Source of the DNA: Danxiaibacter flavus
GTDB lineage: Bacteria > Bacteroidota > Bacteroidia > Chitinophagales > Chitinophagaceae
Assembly (NCBI RefSeq): GCF_041060425.1
Contig: NZ_JAULBC010000001.1
Span: 62,001-126,000, forward strand
Length of the DNA stretch: 64,000 nt
Direction: 5' to 3'
Part shown: positions 1 to 8,532 of the stretch, one piece after another
How positions within the stretch are numbered: the stretch's first letter is position 1
How the letters are laid out: every line of letters begins with the position of its first letter
Position numbers and translations under genes: made by a program
Notes under the pieces: model-generated
What the model was told of the DNA's origin: nothing
Seen by the model: only the letters and a program-made list of their open reading frames with translations
Database searches by the model: none

Positions 1-796
1 GCCCGCGTCCCAATAATTCTTTCAGGGAATCAGTATCGGCGCCGCTTAGTTCAGCAGCCCTCACTTGTTCAAAGAAATGATTTTTAAGGAGTCGCACAGG
101 TACAATTTTTTTTAGGCTGAGCATCGTGTCTCCTTCTTCAGATGTGACTATTGCCTGTTTAAAATGCAGGTGAGAGGATGCTTCGCTGCTGCAGACAAAA
201 CGTGTTCCTATCTGTACGCCTTCGGCTCCCAATGCCATTGCCGCAAACATTTGTCTGCCGGTTGCAATACCCCCGGCAGAGATAACCGGAATATTCACGG
301 CGTCGCAAACTGCGGGAGTTAATATTATAGTAGTTGTTTCTTCTCTACCATTATGTCCGCCAGCTTCAAAGCCTTCCGCAACAACCGCGTCGCATCCGCA
401 TGCTTCGGCCTTTTTAGCAAACTTGCTGCTGCTTACAACGTGTACAACGGTAATACCGCGTTCTTTAAAAAACGGTGTAAATGTTGCAGGATTCCCGGCC
501 GAAGTGAACACTATTTTTACATCTTCCTCAATAATTACCTGTATGTGTTTCTCAACATCTGCATATAAAAGAGGCAGGTTAACACCGAAGGGTTTGTCTG
601 TTGCATGTTTGCATTGCTGAATATGATGTCGCAGGACATCGGGGTACATACTTCCGCTGCCGATCAGCCCTAGTCCACCAGCATTACTAACCGCACTGGC
701 AAGTTTCCATCCGCTGGCCCAAACCATGCCGGCCTGTATTATAGGCAGTTCAATATTAAATAGACGGGTAACCCGGTTGGAAAAAGGATAAACCAT
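1..796 (-). CDS. Nitronate monooxygenase-family flavoprotein (partial)
   Basis: Reading the minus strand from the ATG at 796 gives 265 codons without a stop until the window edge, so the C-terminus lies outside. The family (nitronate monooxygenase / 2-nitropropane dioxygenase, also FabK-like enoyl reductases) are FMN-dependent TIM barrels. Visible landmarks are PIIQAGMVW near residues 18-26, the glycine-rich GGLGLIGSG at 40-48, EGFEAGGHNG at 141-150 (the His is the expected active-site position), the phosphate-binding PVISAGGIATG at 170-180 and GTRF at 197-200. A nitronate oxidase and a FabK-like reductase cannot be told apart from this fragment. The gene stands alone, in the same direction as the yqgE-like gene upstream. 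Confidence 0.88.
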   Translation of the reverse strand, partial: MVYPFSNRVTRLFNIELPIIQAGMVWASGWKLASAVSNAGGLGLIGSGSMYPDVLRHHIQQCKHATDKPFGVNLPLLYADVEKHIQVIIEEDVKIVFTSAGNPATFTPFFKERGITVVHVVSSSKFAKKAEACGCDAVVAEGFEAGGHNGREETTTIILTPAVCDAVNIPVISAGGIATGRQMFAAMALGAEGVQIGTRFVCSSEASSHLHFKQAIVTSEEGDTMLSLKKIVPVRLLKNHFFEQVRAAELSGADTDSLKELLGRG

Positions 797-957
797 GATG
801 TATGTCTGATGTGATGATCTCTGATGTGTGGATCTAAAAGTCGATCAGAAAATTCGAGATTGTCAGCAGATTGGAATATCGGATACAATTTTGGTGATGC
901 ACCTAAAGAAATCAGCGATCCTCAAATCTGAGATCAGCGATATTAGCCTGCTGACAG

Positions 958-1509
958 CTAATTCAACTGTGGATCTATCGGGTAGTTCACCAGCTGTTCA
1001 TATTCTCCGCCCAATTGTTTCAACGCTTCTCTCCATATCTGGTTTTCGTCAGGAAAAAAGACGAGTCTTTTATTGCCGTCGGTCACCAGCCAGCTTTTTT
1101 CTTTCATTTCGCCGTTTAATTGTCCATCGCCCCAGCCGCTATATCCCAGGTAAAAGCGAATCATTTGATCTGTCAGCTTGCCGAGATTGATGGCTTCAAC
1201 AACTTCTTCAAATTCGCCACCCCAGTAAATGCCATCTGTAACTTCAATGCCGCCGGTGATAAATTGAGGTGATTGGTGCAGAAAATGTATGGTGTCCGTT
1301 TGAACAGGGCCTCCAAAGTAAACCGGAAAATCGCATCCTTCCAGATCCAGGATCAGTTCGCCGGCAGTTTTATTGTATCGCCGGTTCATTATAAAGCCAA
1401 TGCTTCCTTCATCCTGGTGATCACAAAGAAAAACCGCGGTTCGCATGAAATTCGGATCTTTCAAAAAAGGATCGGCTATAAGTATTTTTCCGGATGATAG
1501 ATTTGCCAT
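958..1509 (-). CDS. YqgE/AlgH family protein
   Basis: 183 residues, the usual length of the YqgE/AlgH (DUF179) family. The N-terminus carries the family hallmark: a short lead, then ILIADPFLKDPNFMRTAV, CDHQDEGSIGFIMNR and, further on, the glycine-rich YFGGPVQTD segment and GYSGWGDGQL. AlgH was linked to alginate regulation in Pseudomonas, but the biochemical role is unknown; the protein should be cytosolic, with no signal peptide or membrane segment. The stop codon (TAG, minus strand) is followed directly by a CTGTCAGC repeat-type sequence. Confidence 0.92.
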   Translation of the reverse strand: MANLSSGKILIADPFLKDPNFMRTAVFLCDHQDEGSIGFIMNRRYNKTAGELILDLEGCDFPVYFGGPVQTDTIHFLHQSPQFITGGIEVTDGIYWGGEFEEVVEAINLGKLTDQMIRFYLGYSGWGDGQLNGEMKEKSWLVTDGNKRLVFFPDENQIWREALKQLGGEYEQLVNYPIDPQLN

Positions 1510-1624
1510 AGTATTAAATTAGCGCTTTTAAAGCCAAACATGAAATTAATTATCCAGATATTTATAGCTGTTAAAACGATGACAAAATCACAGAATTAAA
1601 CAATAACAGCTAGAAACGTTCAAC

Positions 1625-1633
1625 TATTTTTGC
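1625..1633 (+). promoter_or_regulatory. Bacteroidota -7 box TATTTTTGC of the sensor kinase gene
   Basis: TATTTTTGC matches the Bacteroidota -7 consensus TAnnTTTG. Only four bases separate it from the ATG at 1638, so transcription probably starts at or next to the start codon (leaderless or nearly so). Confidence 0.6.
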
Positions 1634-1637
1634 CGCA

Positions 1638-2981
1638 ATGAAGAAGACTTTACCTGTAATCGTTATTTTAATTACGCTCGCCCTATTTGGCATTTTTGCC
1701 ATCCAGGTATCCTGGTTCCGGAATGTATTACAGGTTCAGGAGCAGAGATTGTTTGACAATATTACCAGGGCAATGTATTCAGTTGCCCAGGACGTGAGTA
1801 CGCAACCATCCATGGGGCCCACAATGCGTTCAAACCGGCGTCCCAGTCTTCAGCTCCCGCACGATAATTTTCCGATGAATTTTGCCAAACAGGCTACTGT
1901 CGCTCAAAGATTTACGGATTATGAAATACATGATAAGATTTTGAAGGCCCTGATAAAACAAGACAAAGGCCTTAAAAAGCTGGATTTTGAATTTGGCATA
2001 ACCTCAGATTATGATGACTATGTGGTAGAAATGCAATCCAAAAATTTTATGTCACTGATTTTGGATTCCACCCGCGCCCGCCAGATTGTTGTGCCCATTG
2101 CCGGCGACAATTCCAATTACCTGGCGAGTATCTCTGCATATGAAAATCTCTGGATCGTTCTTCCCGATTTTAAAAAACAGCTTTGGCGTTCGCTTACCTG
2201 GCTCGTCATAATTGCCGCAATCTTTACAATCATTATCCTCGCTGCATTCTATCTTACTCTTAAAACAATGTTGAATCAGAAAAAGTTGAGTGAGATAAAG
2301 AGTGACTTCATTAATAATATGACGCATGAATTTAAGACGCCACTGGCTACGATATCTCTGGCTGTGGATGCGCTTAAAAATGAAAAAGTGCAGAACGACC
2401 GAAATAAAATGTCGTACTTCAGCGGGATAATTAAAGAGGAAAACAAGCGGATGAACAAGCAGGTAGAAACTATTCTGCAGGCCGGTTTGATGGAACGCCA
2501 GGATATAAAAATGAACATGCGCGATATCCATGCTCATGAGATCATCCACACTGTCATGGATAATTTCAACCTGCAGCTCCAGGAGAAAAATGCACATTCA
2601 GAATTGCTGCTGAACGCAGCCAATGATAATATCATTGCGGATGAAGTTCATTTTACGAACCTGATTAACAATCTTGTTGATAACGCTGTAAAATACTCCA
2701 AGGAAAACCTGGTGGTGCGGGTATCTACGCACAGCACCGGCAAAAACCTCGTGATCCGTATTGAGGACAACGGTATTGGTATGAGCAAAGAAACCGTTAA
2801 GCGCATCTTCGAAAAATTCTATCGCGCGCATACCGGCAATGTGCATAATGTAAAAGGCTTCGGTCTTGGCATGAGCTACGTTAAGACCATCGTTGATGCA
2901 CACAAGGGAAAAATTAAAGTAGACAGTACGCCAGGCAAAGGCAGTGCCTTCACGATAGAAATTCCTCTGCGGAAAGACTGA
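1638..2981 (+). CDS. Two-TM sensor histidine kinase (orphan)
   Basis: 447 residues. A membrane segment at about 5-24, an extracytoplasmic domain of about 155 residues and a second membrane segment at about 185-208 lead straight into a HisKA dimerisation domain without a clear HAMP. The H-box is MTHEFKTPLATIS with the phospho-acceptor at His230. The ATP-binding domain shows an N-box at about 340-354 (NLVDNAVKYS), DNGIGM at 377-382 and GFGLGM at 407-412, so an active kinase is expected. No response regulator gene lies next to it in the window; the partner is unknown. The stop codon is followed 3 bp later by GCTATTA repeats. The start is supported by the -7 box directly upstream. Confidence 0.9.
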   Translation: MKKTLPVIVILITLALFGIFAIQVSWFRNVLQVQEQRLFDNITRAMYSVAQDVSTQPSMGPTMRSNRRPSLQLPHDNFPMNFAKQATVAQRFTDYEIHDKILKALIKQDKGLKKLDFEFGITSDYDDYVVEMQSKNFMSLILDSTRARQIVVPIAGDNSNYLASISAYENLWIVLPDFKKQLWRSLTWLVIIAAIFTIIILAAFYLTLKTMLNQKKLSEIKSDFINNMTHEFKTPLATISLAVDALKNEKVQNDRNKMSYFSGIIKEENKRMNKQVETILQAGLMERQDIKMNMRDIHAHEIIHTVMDNFNLQLQEKNAHSELLLNAANDNIIADEVHFTNLINNLVDNAVKYSKENLVVRVSTHSTGKNLVIRIEDNGIGMSKETVKRIFEKFYRAHTGNVHNVKGFGLGMSYVKTIVDAHKGKIKVDSTPGKGSAFTIEIPLRKD

Positions 2982-2983
2982 GG

Positions 2984-3075
2984 AGCTATTAGCTATTAGC
3001 TTTCAGGTATCAGGTTTCAGGTATCAGGTTTGTACTCTGGGCTTTCCGCTTTGGGCTTTAAGCTTTAGGCTTTAC
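2984..3075. repeat. Short tandem repeat array, three heptamer families
   Basis: Consecutive 7-8 bp units: GCTATTA twice, then GGTATCA-type units, then GGCTTTA/GCTTTAGG-type units that run into the 3' end of queA. The queA stop codon and last residues (KPKA) are inside the last block. Confidence 0.8.
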
Positions 3076-4293
3076 ACTTATTAAGCATCCATCCCCGTAA
3101 CTCAAAAACCTGAAATCATTTTCAAGTGCATATTTGTAAATATTCTTCCAGTCATCACCGGCAATGGCGGCAACCAATAATAATAATGTTGATTGCGGCT
3201 GGTGAAAGTTTGTGATGAGCACTTTGGCTACTTTTAATTCATAGCCCGGTGCAATAATGATCTGCGTTTTGGTAATAAGTCTTTCGGCTTCATTTTTTTT
3301 CATCCATGATAGCAAGGATGTTAAAGCGTCCGCTACAGTCACGTTCTCGTGAGGAAGTTCGTAGGGTTCCCATTGGGTGATATGCAGATCTTCCGGAGAA
3401 GTGTCCGGATGCAAAATTGTTTTCAATCCAAGCCAGTAAAGGCTTTCAATGGTGCGTAGCGAAGTTGTGCCGACTGCAACAATATTTTTGTCTAAGTGCG
3501 AAAGAAGGTTTCTGATCAATTCATCTCTTACATCTATAAACTCTGCATGCATCTCGTGGCCTTTCATGGTGTCAGCCTTCACCGGTTTAAAGGTTCCGGC
3601 GCCAACATGCAGGGTGACAAAGTCGCGCTGAATATTTTTCTTCTCAAATTTTTCAAACAGGCTTTCTGTAAAATGGAGGCCGGCTGTTGGAGCTGCCACT
3701 GAGCCATCGTGTTTGGCATAAATAGTCTGGTATCTTTCATTGTCGCTTTCTTCGGCTGTCCTGTGCATGTATGGAGGAAGAGGTAATATCCCTCCGTGAT
3801 GTAAAACCTCAGCAAAAGAAATAGCGCTATCGTTCCAGCTAAATTCTATCAGAAAATAATCGCTGTGCTGAACAAGTTTGGCTGCACTTAATGTTAGTTC
3901 TCTGCCGTCAAATGCAATGATTTTCTCCAATGCCCCTTCTTTCCACTTTTTTGCACCGCCTACCAGGCATTTCCATTTAACCGTTCCTTTTTGCAGCATG
4001 GCAGTAGTAACATCGTGGTAGGTGTCGTCAGGTTCCAGGCAAAAAAGCTCAATCGCTCCGCCTGTCGGTTTTTTAAAAATGATCCTGGCTTCTACTACTT
4101 TGGTATTATTAAAAATCAGCAGTGATGATTCGGGTAAAAAAGTATCTAAATCATAATAATGACTTTCGGTGATATCACCATTCCGGTACACCAGCAATTT
4201 ACTCTCATCTCTCTTGCTCAGCGGGTAGGCCGCAATCTTTTCTTCGGGTAAATCGTATGAAAAATCATGAATGGATAAATCTTTTGGATGCAT
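3058..4293 (-). CDS. queA: S-adenosylmethionine:tRNA ribosyltransferase-isomerase QueA
   Basis: QueA transfers and isomerises the ribosyl part of SAM onto 7-aminomethyl-7-deazaguanine in tRNA to give epoxyqueuosine. From the chosen ATG the protein is 411 residues. Family landmarks visible: the N-terminal LSIHDFSYDLPEEKIAAYPL region, LLIFNNTKVVEARI, the AAPTAGLHFTESL motif, FVTLHVGAGTFKPV and the C-terminal NFHQPQSTLLLLVAA. An upstream in-frame ATG at 4329 would add 12 residues but lies upstream of a -7 promoter box (4297-4305), so it is probably not transcribed. The last residues VKPKA and the stop are written in the TTTAGGC heptamer array. Insertion relative to E. coli QueA (about 356 residues) is usual in Bacteroidota. 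Confidence 0.93.
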   Translation of the reverse strand: MHPKDLSIHDFSYDLPEEKIAAYPLSKRDESKLLVYRNGDITESHYYDLDTFLPESSLLIFNNTKVVEARIIFKKPTGGAIELFCLEPDDTYHDVTTAMLQKGTVKWKCLVGGAKKWKEGALEKIIAFDGRELTLSAAKLVQHSDYFLIEFSWNDSAISFAEVLHHGGILPLPPYMHRTAEESDNERYQTIYAKHDGSVAAPTAGLHFTESLFEKFEKKNIQRDFVTLHVGAGTFKPVKADTMKGHEMHAEFIDVRDELIRNLLSHLDKNIVAVGTTSLRTIESLYWLGLKTILHPDTSPEDLHITQWEPYELPHENVTVADALTSLLSWMKKNEAERLITKTQIIIAPGYELKVAKVLITNFHQPQSTLLLLVAAIAGDDWKNIYKYALENDFRFLSYGDGCLISVKPKA

Positions 4294-4296
4294 TTC

Positions 4297-4305
4297 GCAA
4301 AAATA
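4297..4305 (-). promoter_or_regulatory. Bacteroidota -7 box of queA, near-leaderless
   Basis: On the minus strand TATTTTTGC ends 3 bases before the ATG at 4293. It argues for a transcript starting at or inside the start codon and decides against the longer ORF start at 4329. Confidence 0.55.
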
Positions 4306-4357
4306 GAATGGCTTTTCAACATCCTGCATTTTAAATAATTGCGGAGAAATTCACATG

Positions 4358-4366
4358 TTATCCACA
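4358..4366 (+). promoter_or_regulatory. Perfect DnaA box (TTATCCACA)
   Basis: Exact match to the consensus DnaA box in the queA-mraZ intergenic space. A second, oppositely oriented perfect box lies 82 bp downstream. Confidence 0.65.
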
Positions 4367-4448
4367 CTAATGCACAGTTTAAGCAGTCCGGGGAACGCTG
4401 AAGTGCTTTTAAGTAGCAGACAATCATCCATTTACATAAAATTATAGA

Positions 4449-4457
4449 TGTGGATAA
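4449..4457 (-). promoter_or_regulatory. Perfect DnaA box, inverted (TGTGGATAA)
   Basis: Reverse complement of TTATCCACA, located between the first box and the MraZ operator. A pair of perfect boxes this close together in a short intergenic region is unlikely by chance and suggests DnaA control of the dcw cluster. Confidence 0.65.
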
Positions 4458-4482
4458 AATGATGCATCCAAAATGCCCGACA

Positions 4483-4512
4483 AAAGTGGGAAAAAGTGTT
4501 ATTTTGTGTTAT
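4483..4512 (+). promoter_or_regulatory. MraZ operator: three 10-bp direct repeats
   Basis: Three units in perfect 10-bp register: AAAGTGGGAA, AAAGTGTTAT, TTTGTGTTAT, ending 30 bp before mraZ. This fits the known MraZ binding repeats (GTG cores once per helical turn, AAAGTG[T/G]N3 form). A TATTTTG sequence inside the repeats could be the -7 element, so bound MraZ would cover the promoter. Confidence 0.72.
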
Positions 4513-4542
4513 TAAATGGAGCAAATCTTCAAATCCGCATAA

Positions 4543-5001
4543 ATGATTGGTTTTCTAGGTGAATATGAGGCCACTTTGGACACAAAAGGGCGTTTTCTTT
4601 TACCCGGAGCTTTAAAAAAACAGCTTCCGGAAGGGGAAAGCCGTTTTGTGATCAGCCGCGGATTTGAGAAATGTCTCAATTTATATCCCATTAATACCTG
4701 GGAAGGTATTGTCGCCAAAATATCCAAACTGAATGATTTTGATCCGAAAGTACGGCAATTCAAGCTGTTATTTCTCGGTGGTGCAACAGAAGTTGAACTG
4801 GATAGCGCAGGCAGAATGTTGCTTCCGCCTTCTTTGAAGGAGTTTGCCGGTTTAACGAAGGATATAGTGTTAGCAGCAAACATTGACAAGATCAATATTT
4901 GGGATGCAGGAAAATACAAACAGTTCTTTGAAGAGTTCTCTTCTGAAGCATTTAGTGCACTGGCTGCAGAAGTTATGGGTGGTGTAAACGAAAATTTATA
5001 A
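4543..5001 (+). CDS. mraZ: Transcriptional regulator / cell division protein MraZ
   Basis: 152 residues with the two SpoVT/AbrB-like swapped hairpins of MraZ. Each carries the DxxxR signature: LDTKGRFLLP near 12-21 and LDSAGRMLLPP in the second half. MraZ forms rings and represses the dcw operon in other bacteria. It is the first gene of the cluster, 9 bp upstream of rsmH, and has its own candidate operator at 4483-4512. Confidence 0.96.
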   Translation: MIGFLGEYEATLDTKGRFLLPGALKKQLPEGESRFVISRGFEKCLNLYPINTWEGIVAKISKLNDFDPKVRQFKLLFLGGATEVELDSAGRMLLPPSLKEFAGLTKDIVLAANIDKINIWDAGKYKQFFEEFSSEAFSALAAEVMGGVNENL

Positions 5002-5010
5002 AACGGCTTT

Positions 5011-5937
5011 ATGGATAATCAACAATCACCAAACGATTCTGGATACCATATTCCGGTCTTATATAATGAATGTCTCGAGGCTTTGAACATAAAGCCCTCC
5101 GGCGTTTATGTGGATTGCACTTTTGGAGGAGGCGGACATAGCAGGGGAATTCTGGCAAATTTGAATGAAGAAGGCAGGCTGATTGCTTTTGATCAGGATG
5201 CCGATGCACAACAGAATTTGCCGGATGACAAACGTGTAATATTTGTTCCGCAGAATTTCAGGCACATACAACGCTTTTTGAGATTGCACAATTATCCCAA
5301 AGTTGACGGGATTCTTGCTGATCTGGGAGTGAGCAGTCACCAGTTTGATGAAGGTGAGCGTGGCTTTTCGACAAGATTTGCCGGTCCGCTGGATATGAGA
5401 ATGGACAGGAGATTGCCTACAACTGCATCGGATGTACTGGCAACTTATACTGAAGCGCAATTGCACAAGTTATTTGAGATGTATGGCGAAGTGACTAACT
5501 CAAAAACTTTAGCAAAACATATTGTACAGAACAGGGCTAAAACATCGTTAAAAACCATTGAAGGCTTTAAAGCAATGTTGCAGCCGGTCGTAAAAGGCAA
5601 TCCCAATAAGTACCTGGCCCAGGTGTTCCAGGCTTTGAGGATAGAAGTGAACCAGGAAATGGAAGCGCTGAAAGAAATGTTGCAACAGTTGCCGGATGTG
5701 CTGAACCAGGATGGCCGAGTTGCAATCATCACTTTCCACTCAATAGAGGACAGGATTGTAAAAAGCTTCTTTAAGCAGGGAACATTTGAAGAGCAGGTTG
5801 ACAACCCTTTTGAAACTGTAAGGAAGGAGAATCCATTGAAGATCATAACAAAGAAACCGATAGTGCCGGGAGCAGAGGAAACAAAAAGAAACCCAAGATC
5901 ACGCAGTGCTAAACTAAGAGTGGCTGAAAGAAAATAA
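5011..5937 (+). CDS. rsmH: 16S rRNA (cytosine-1402 N4) methyltransferase RsmH (MraW)
   Basis: 308 residues, the usual length. RsmH methylates N4 of C1402 in the 16S rRNA P site using SAM. The SAM-binding motif DCTFGGGGHS is at 35-44, followed by GILADLGVSSHQFD and GFSTRFAGPLDMRMD, and by the C-terminal IITFHSIEDRIVKSFF and RNPRSRSAKLRVAER signature. Cytosolic. Second gene of the cluster, 9 bp behind mraZ. Confidence 0.97.
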   Translation: MDNQQSPNDSGYHIPVLYNECLEALNIKPSGVYVDCTFGGGGHSRGILANLNEEGRLIAFDQDADAQQNLPDDKRVIFVPQNFRHIQRFLRLHNYPKVDGILADLGVSSHQFDEGERGFSTRFAGPLDMRMDRRLPTTASDVLATYTEAQLHKLFEMYGEVTNSKTLAKHIVQNRAKTSLKTIEGFKAMLQPVVKGNPNKYLAQVFQALRIEVNQEMEALKEMLQQLPDVLNQDGRVAIITFHSIEDRIVKSFFKQGTFEEQVDNPFETVRKENPLKIITKKPIVPGAEETKRNPRSRSAKLRVAERK

Positions 5938-5978
5938 CCACGGTAATTAAGTATAACATCATCTAAAAGAAATTTGAA

Positions 5979-6347
5979 ATGGAGGGTAAAACAGAAGAAG
6001 TTGTACAGGAACAACCGGAAGTTAAACAGGAAAAGCAGCCGGGCGCGTTGAAGAACCTGTTCAGCTATGACTGGATCACGAAGAATATTCCGTTCTTCTT
6101 TTTCCTCGCCTTGCTGGCAGTGTTGTACATAGCAAACGGCCACATGGCTGATAAAACAATAAGAGATATAAACCGTACGGCAAGGCAGTTAAAAGAACTG
6201 CAGTATGAATATAAAACGTTGAAGAGTGAAGTGATGTTTAAGAGTCGTGAAGCTGAATTAATAAAAGCTGCACAACCGCTGGGTTTGCAACTTTCTGATC
6301 AGCCGCCGATGCGCATTACATTGGAGAAAAGAGATAATAAACAGTAA
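5979..6347 (+). CDS. FtsL-like divisome membrane protein
   Basis: 122 residues with a charged N-terminal tail rich in Glu/Gln/Lys, one membrane segment at about 37-52 and a following heptad-type helix (DKTIRDINRTARQLKELQ, about 58-90). This topology and the position between rsmH and ftsI are those of FtsL, which links FtsB/FtsQ with the FtsW-FtsI synthase. Bacteroidota proteins at this position match a FtsL-like family. Sequence alone is weak; the assignment rests mainly on context. Confidence 0.8.
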   Translation: MEGKTEEVVQEQPEVKQEKQPGALKNLFSYDWITKNIPFFFFLALLAVLYIANGHMADKTIRDINRTARQLKELQYEYKTLKSEVMFKSREAELIKAAQPLGLQLSDQPPMRITLEKRDNKQ

Positions 6348-6398
6348 GAAGAAATTAATAGAACAGAGGTTAATTCCTCTAAAACAGAGAAGAGGTTA

Positions 6399-8516
6399 GT
6401 GGAAGTAAAACGTGACATATTATGGCGTGTGTACCTGGGCTATATAGCAGTAGCTGTGGTTTGTGTAGTGGTTCTTGGCAAGGCCTTTTACATACAACAG
6501 ATCCAGGGTGCTTACTGGCGGGGAATGAGCGATAGCCTTCACCAAAAGATTGAAGAGATTGACGCGGACAGGGGAACTATTTATAGTGAGGACGGCCAGA
6601 TGTTGAGTACGAGTATTCCCCAGTTTGATGTATATATAGATTTTATGGCGGATGGTTTGCGTCAGAAAAGTGGCAAGCGTTTCCGCGAGAATGTAGATTC
6701 TTTGAGTTATTGTCTGGCTGATCTTTTTAAAGATAAGAGCAAAGCTGAATATAAGAAGATGTTGCAGCAGGGGTATCGTGATAAAAGCAGGTACTTTTTG
6801 TTGAGAAAGAAAATTGGTTTTCGTGAGTACCAGCAATTGAGGCAGTTTCCATTAGTAAGGCAAGGGCAAAACAAGAGTGGTTTTATTGCGGACAAGAAGA
6901 GCATAAGATTGAATCCGTATCAATTGCTGGCTTACAGAACCATCGGGCTGGACAGGGAGAATGCACAAAAAGTAGGTCTTGAACAAACGTATGATACGGT
7001 TTTGAAAGGAACTACCGGAAGAAGGCTGGTAAGATATATAGCTGGTGGTGTAAGTGTTCCGGTGGATGATGCTTACCAGGTTGAACCGGAGAATGGAAAA
7101 GACATTGTTACTACGCTTGATGTTCACATCCAGGAGATTGCAGAGAATGCGCTGATGAAAATGATGATCAGCAACGAGGCTGAACATGGGTGTGCGATTG
7201 TGATGGAGGTGAAAACCGGAAAAATTAAGGCGATAGCCAATCTCGGTAAAAGACCGGATGGCAATTATTGGGAAGATTTCAACTATGCTTTAACACCAAC
7301 GGAGCCTGGATCTACTTTCAAGCTCGCAACGATGTTAGCGCTGCTTGAAGATAAAAAGGCAAATTTAAATACATCAGTAAATCTTGGGGGAGGCGTTTGG
7401 CAGGTAGCAGGAAGAACGGTTTACGATAGTGAACAGCATGGTCTGAATGAAGTGTCAACCAAGAGAGCGTTTGAAGAAAGTTCGAATGTTGGTATGGCGA
7501 AACTGGTTTATAATAATTATAGTTCAACGCCATCATTATTTGTAAATCACCTGAAGAAACTTGGAATGGATAGTGTAACAGGGATTGATCTTACGGGGGA
7601 AAGAAGACCGTTCATTGACAAGCCGGGCAGCAAATACTGGAGCAACACCACATTGCCGTGGATGGCTTTTGGTTATAACCTGCTGATTACGCCGATGCAT
7701 ACAGCTATGTTGTACAATGCAATCGCCAACAACGGGGTAATGTTAAAGCCTTATTTGTTGCAAAGTGTAAAAGAAGATGGTGTGGCTATTAAAGAGAATG
7801 CGCCGGTTGTTTTAAGACAAAAAATTTGCAGCAATGCAACTGTAGCTCTTTTAAAAGAATGTTTAAGAGGTGTATGTATTGAAGGTACGGCGAAAACCTT
7901 GTTTAAAGATGCGCCTTATACTGTTGCCGGTAAAACTGGTACAGCGCTGGTGGCAAATGGTACAAGAGGTTATGCGGACCGCATCTATCAATCGTCATTT
8001 GCCGGTTATTTTCCTGCGGATGATCCGCAATACACTTGCGTGGTTGTTGTTAAGAACAAACCTTTTGCCGCGAAGTTTTATGGAGCAGCGGTTGCGGGTC
8101 CGGTGTTCAGAGAAATAGCAGATCGTTTGTACACGCTGTACGTAAGACAGAAGAACCAGGTTCAATATGCTTCGGTTACAAAGAATGACAGCATCGCTTA
8201 CAACTATGGCGGATTGTACGAGGATATGAAATTTCTTACTTCAAACCTGGGTATCAGTGTGCAGGATTCAGGAAGCAGCGATGTAACGATAGGAAAGATG
8301 AGCAAGCAGAACAGTGGTGCGCAAATGTCCGGCTATAACGTACCTAATAACCAGATGCCCCAGTTAATGGGGTTAGGTTTGAAAGATGCGATTTACCTGT
8401 GTGAAACAGCGGGATTGAAAGTGAATGTGAAGGGCCGCGGAAAAGTAATAGGCCAATCGGTGACAGCGGGTCAGGCAATTGCCAAAGGACAACAAGTACA
8501 ACTATTGCTGAATTAA
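6399..8516 (+). CDS. ftsI: Division-specific transpeptidase (PBP3/FtsI type) with PASTA domain
   Basis: 705 residues from a GTG start preceded by AAGAGG. Membrane anchor at about 13-30; PBP dimerisation domain to about 225; transpeptidase domain with all three catalytic motifs: STFK at 305-308 (nucleophile Ser305), SSN at 361-363 and KTGT at 512-515. A PASTA-like domain occupies about 652-705 (starting PQLMGLGLKDAIYLCE), as in SpoVD/PBP2x-like enzymes. It cross-links septal peptidoglycan with FtsW in the periplasm. No ATG is available near this start, and GTG gives the expected cytoplasmic stub. Confidence 0.95.
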   Translation: MEVKRDILWRVYLGYIAVAVVCVVVLGKAFYIQQIQGAYWRGMSDSLHQKIEEIDADRGTIYSEDGQMLSTSIPQFDVYIDFMADGLRQKSGKRFRENVDSLSYCLADLFKDKSKAEYKKMLQQGYRDKSRYFLLRKKIGFREYQQLRQFPLVRQGQNKSGFIADKKSIRLNPYQLLAYRTIGLDRENAQKVGLEQTYDTVLKGTTGRRLVRYIAGGVSVPVDDAYQVEPENGKDIVTTLDVHIQEIAENALMKMMISNEAEHGCAIVMEVKTGKIKAIANLGKRPDGNYWEDFNYALTPTEPGSTFKLATMLALLEDKKANLNTSVNLGGGVWQVAGRTVYDSEQHGLNEVSTKRAFEESSNVGMAKLVYNNYSSTPSLFVNHLKKLGMDSVTGIDLTGERRPFIDKPGSKYWSNTTLPWMAFGYNLLITPMHTAMLYNAIANNGVMLKPYLLQSVKEDGVAIKENAPVVLRQKICSNATVALLKECLRGVCIEGTAKTLFKDAPYTVAGKTGTALVANGTRGYADRIYQSSFAGYFPADDPQYTCVVVVKNKPFAAKFYGAAVAGPVFREIADRLYTLYVRQKNQVQYASVTKNDSIAYNYGGLYEDMKFLTSNLGISVQDSGSSDVTIGKMSKQNSGAQMSGYNVPNNQMPQLMGLGLKDAIYLCETAGLKVNVKGRGKVIGQSVTAGQAIAKGQQVQLLLN

Positions 8517-8532
8517 TATAACATAAGAGAGA

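Noticed and set aside
828..1190. 120-codon ORF overlapping yqgE
   Set aside because: Shadow of the yqgE-like gene on the other strand.
4293..4329. Longer start of queA
   Set aside because: The extra 12 codons contain the -7 promoter box and do not match the family N-terminus.
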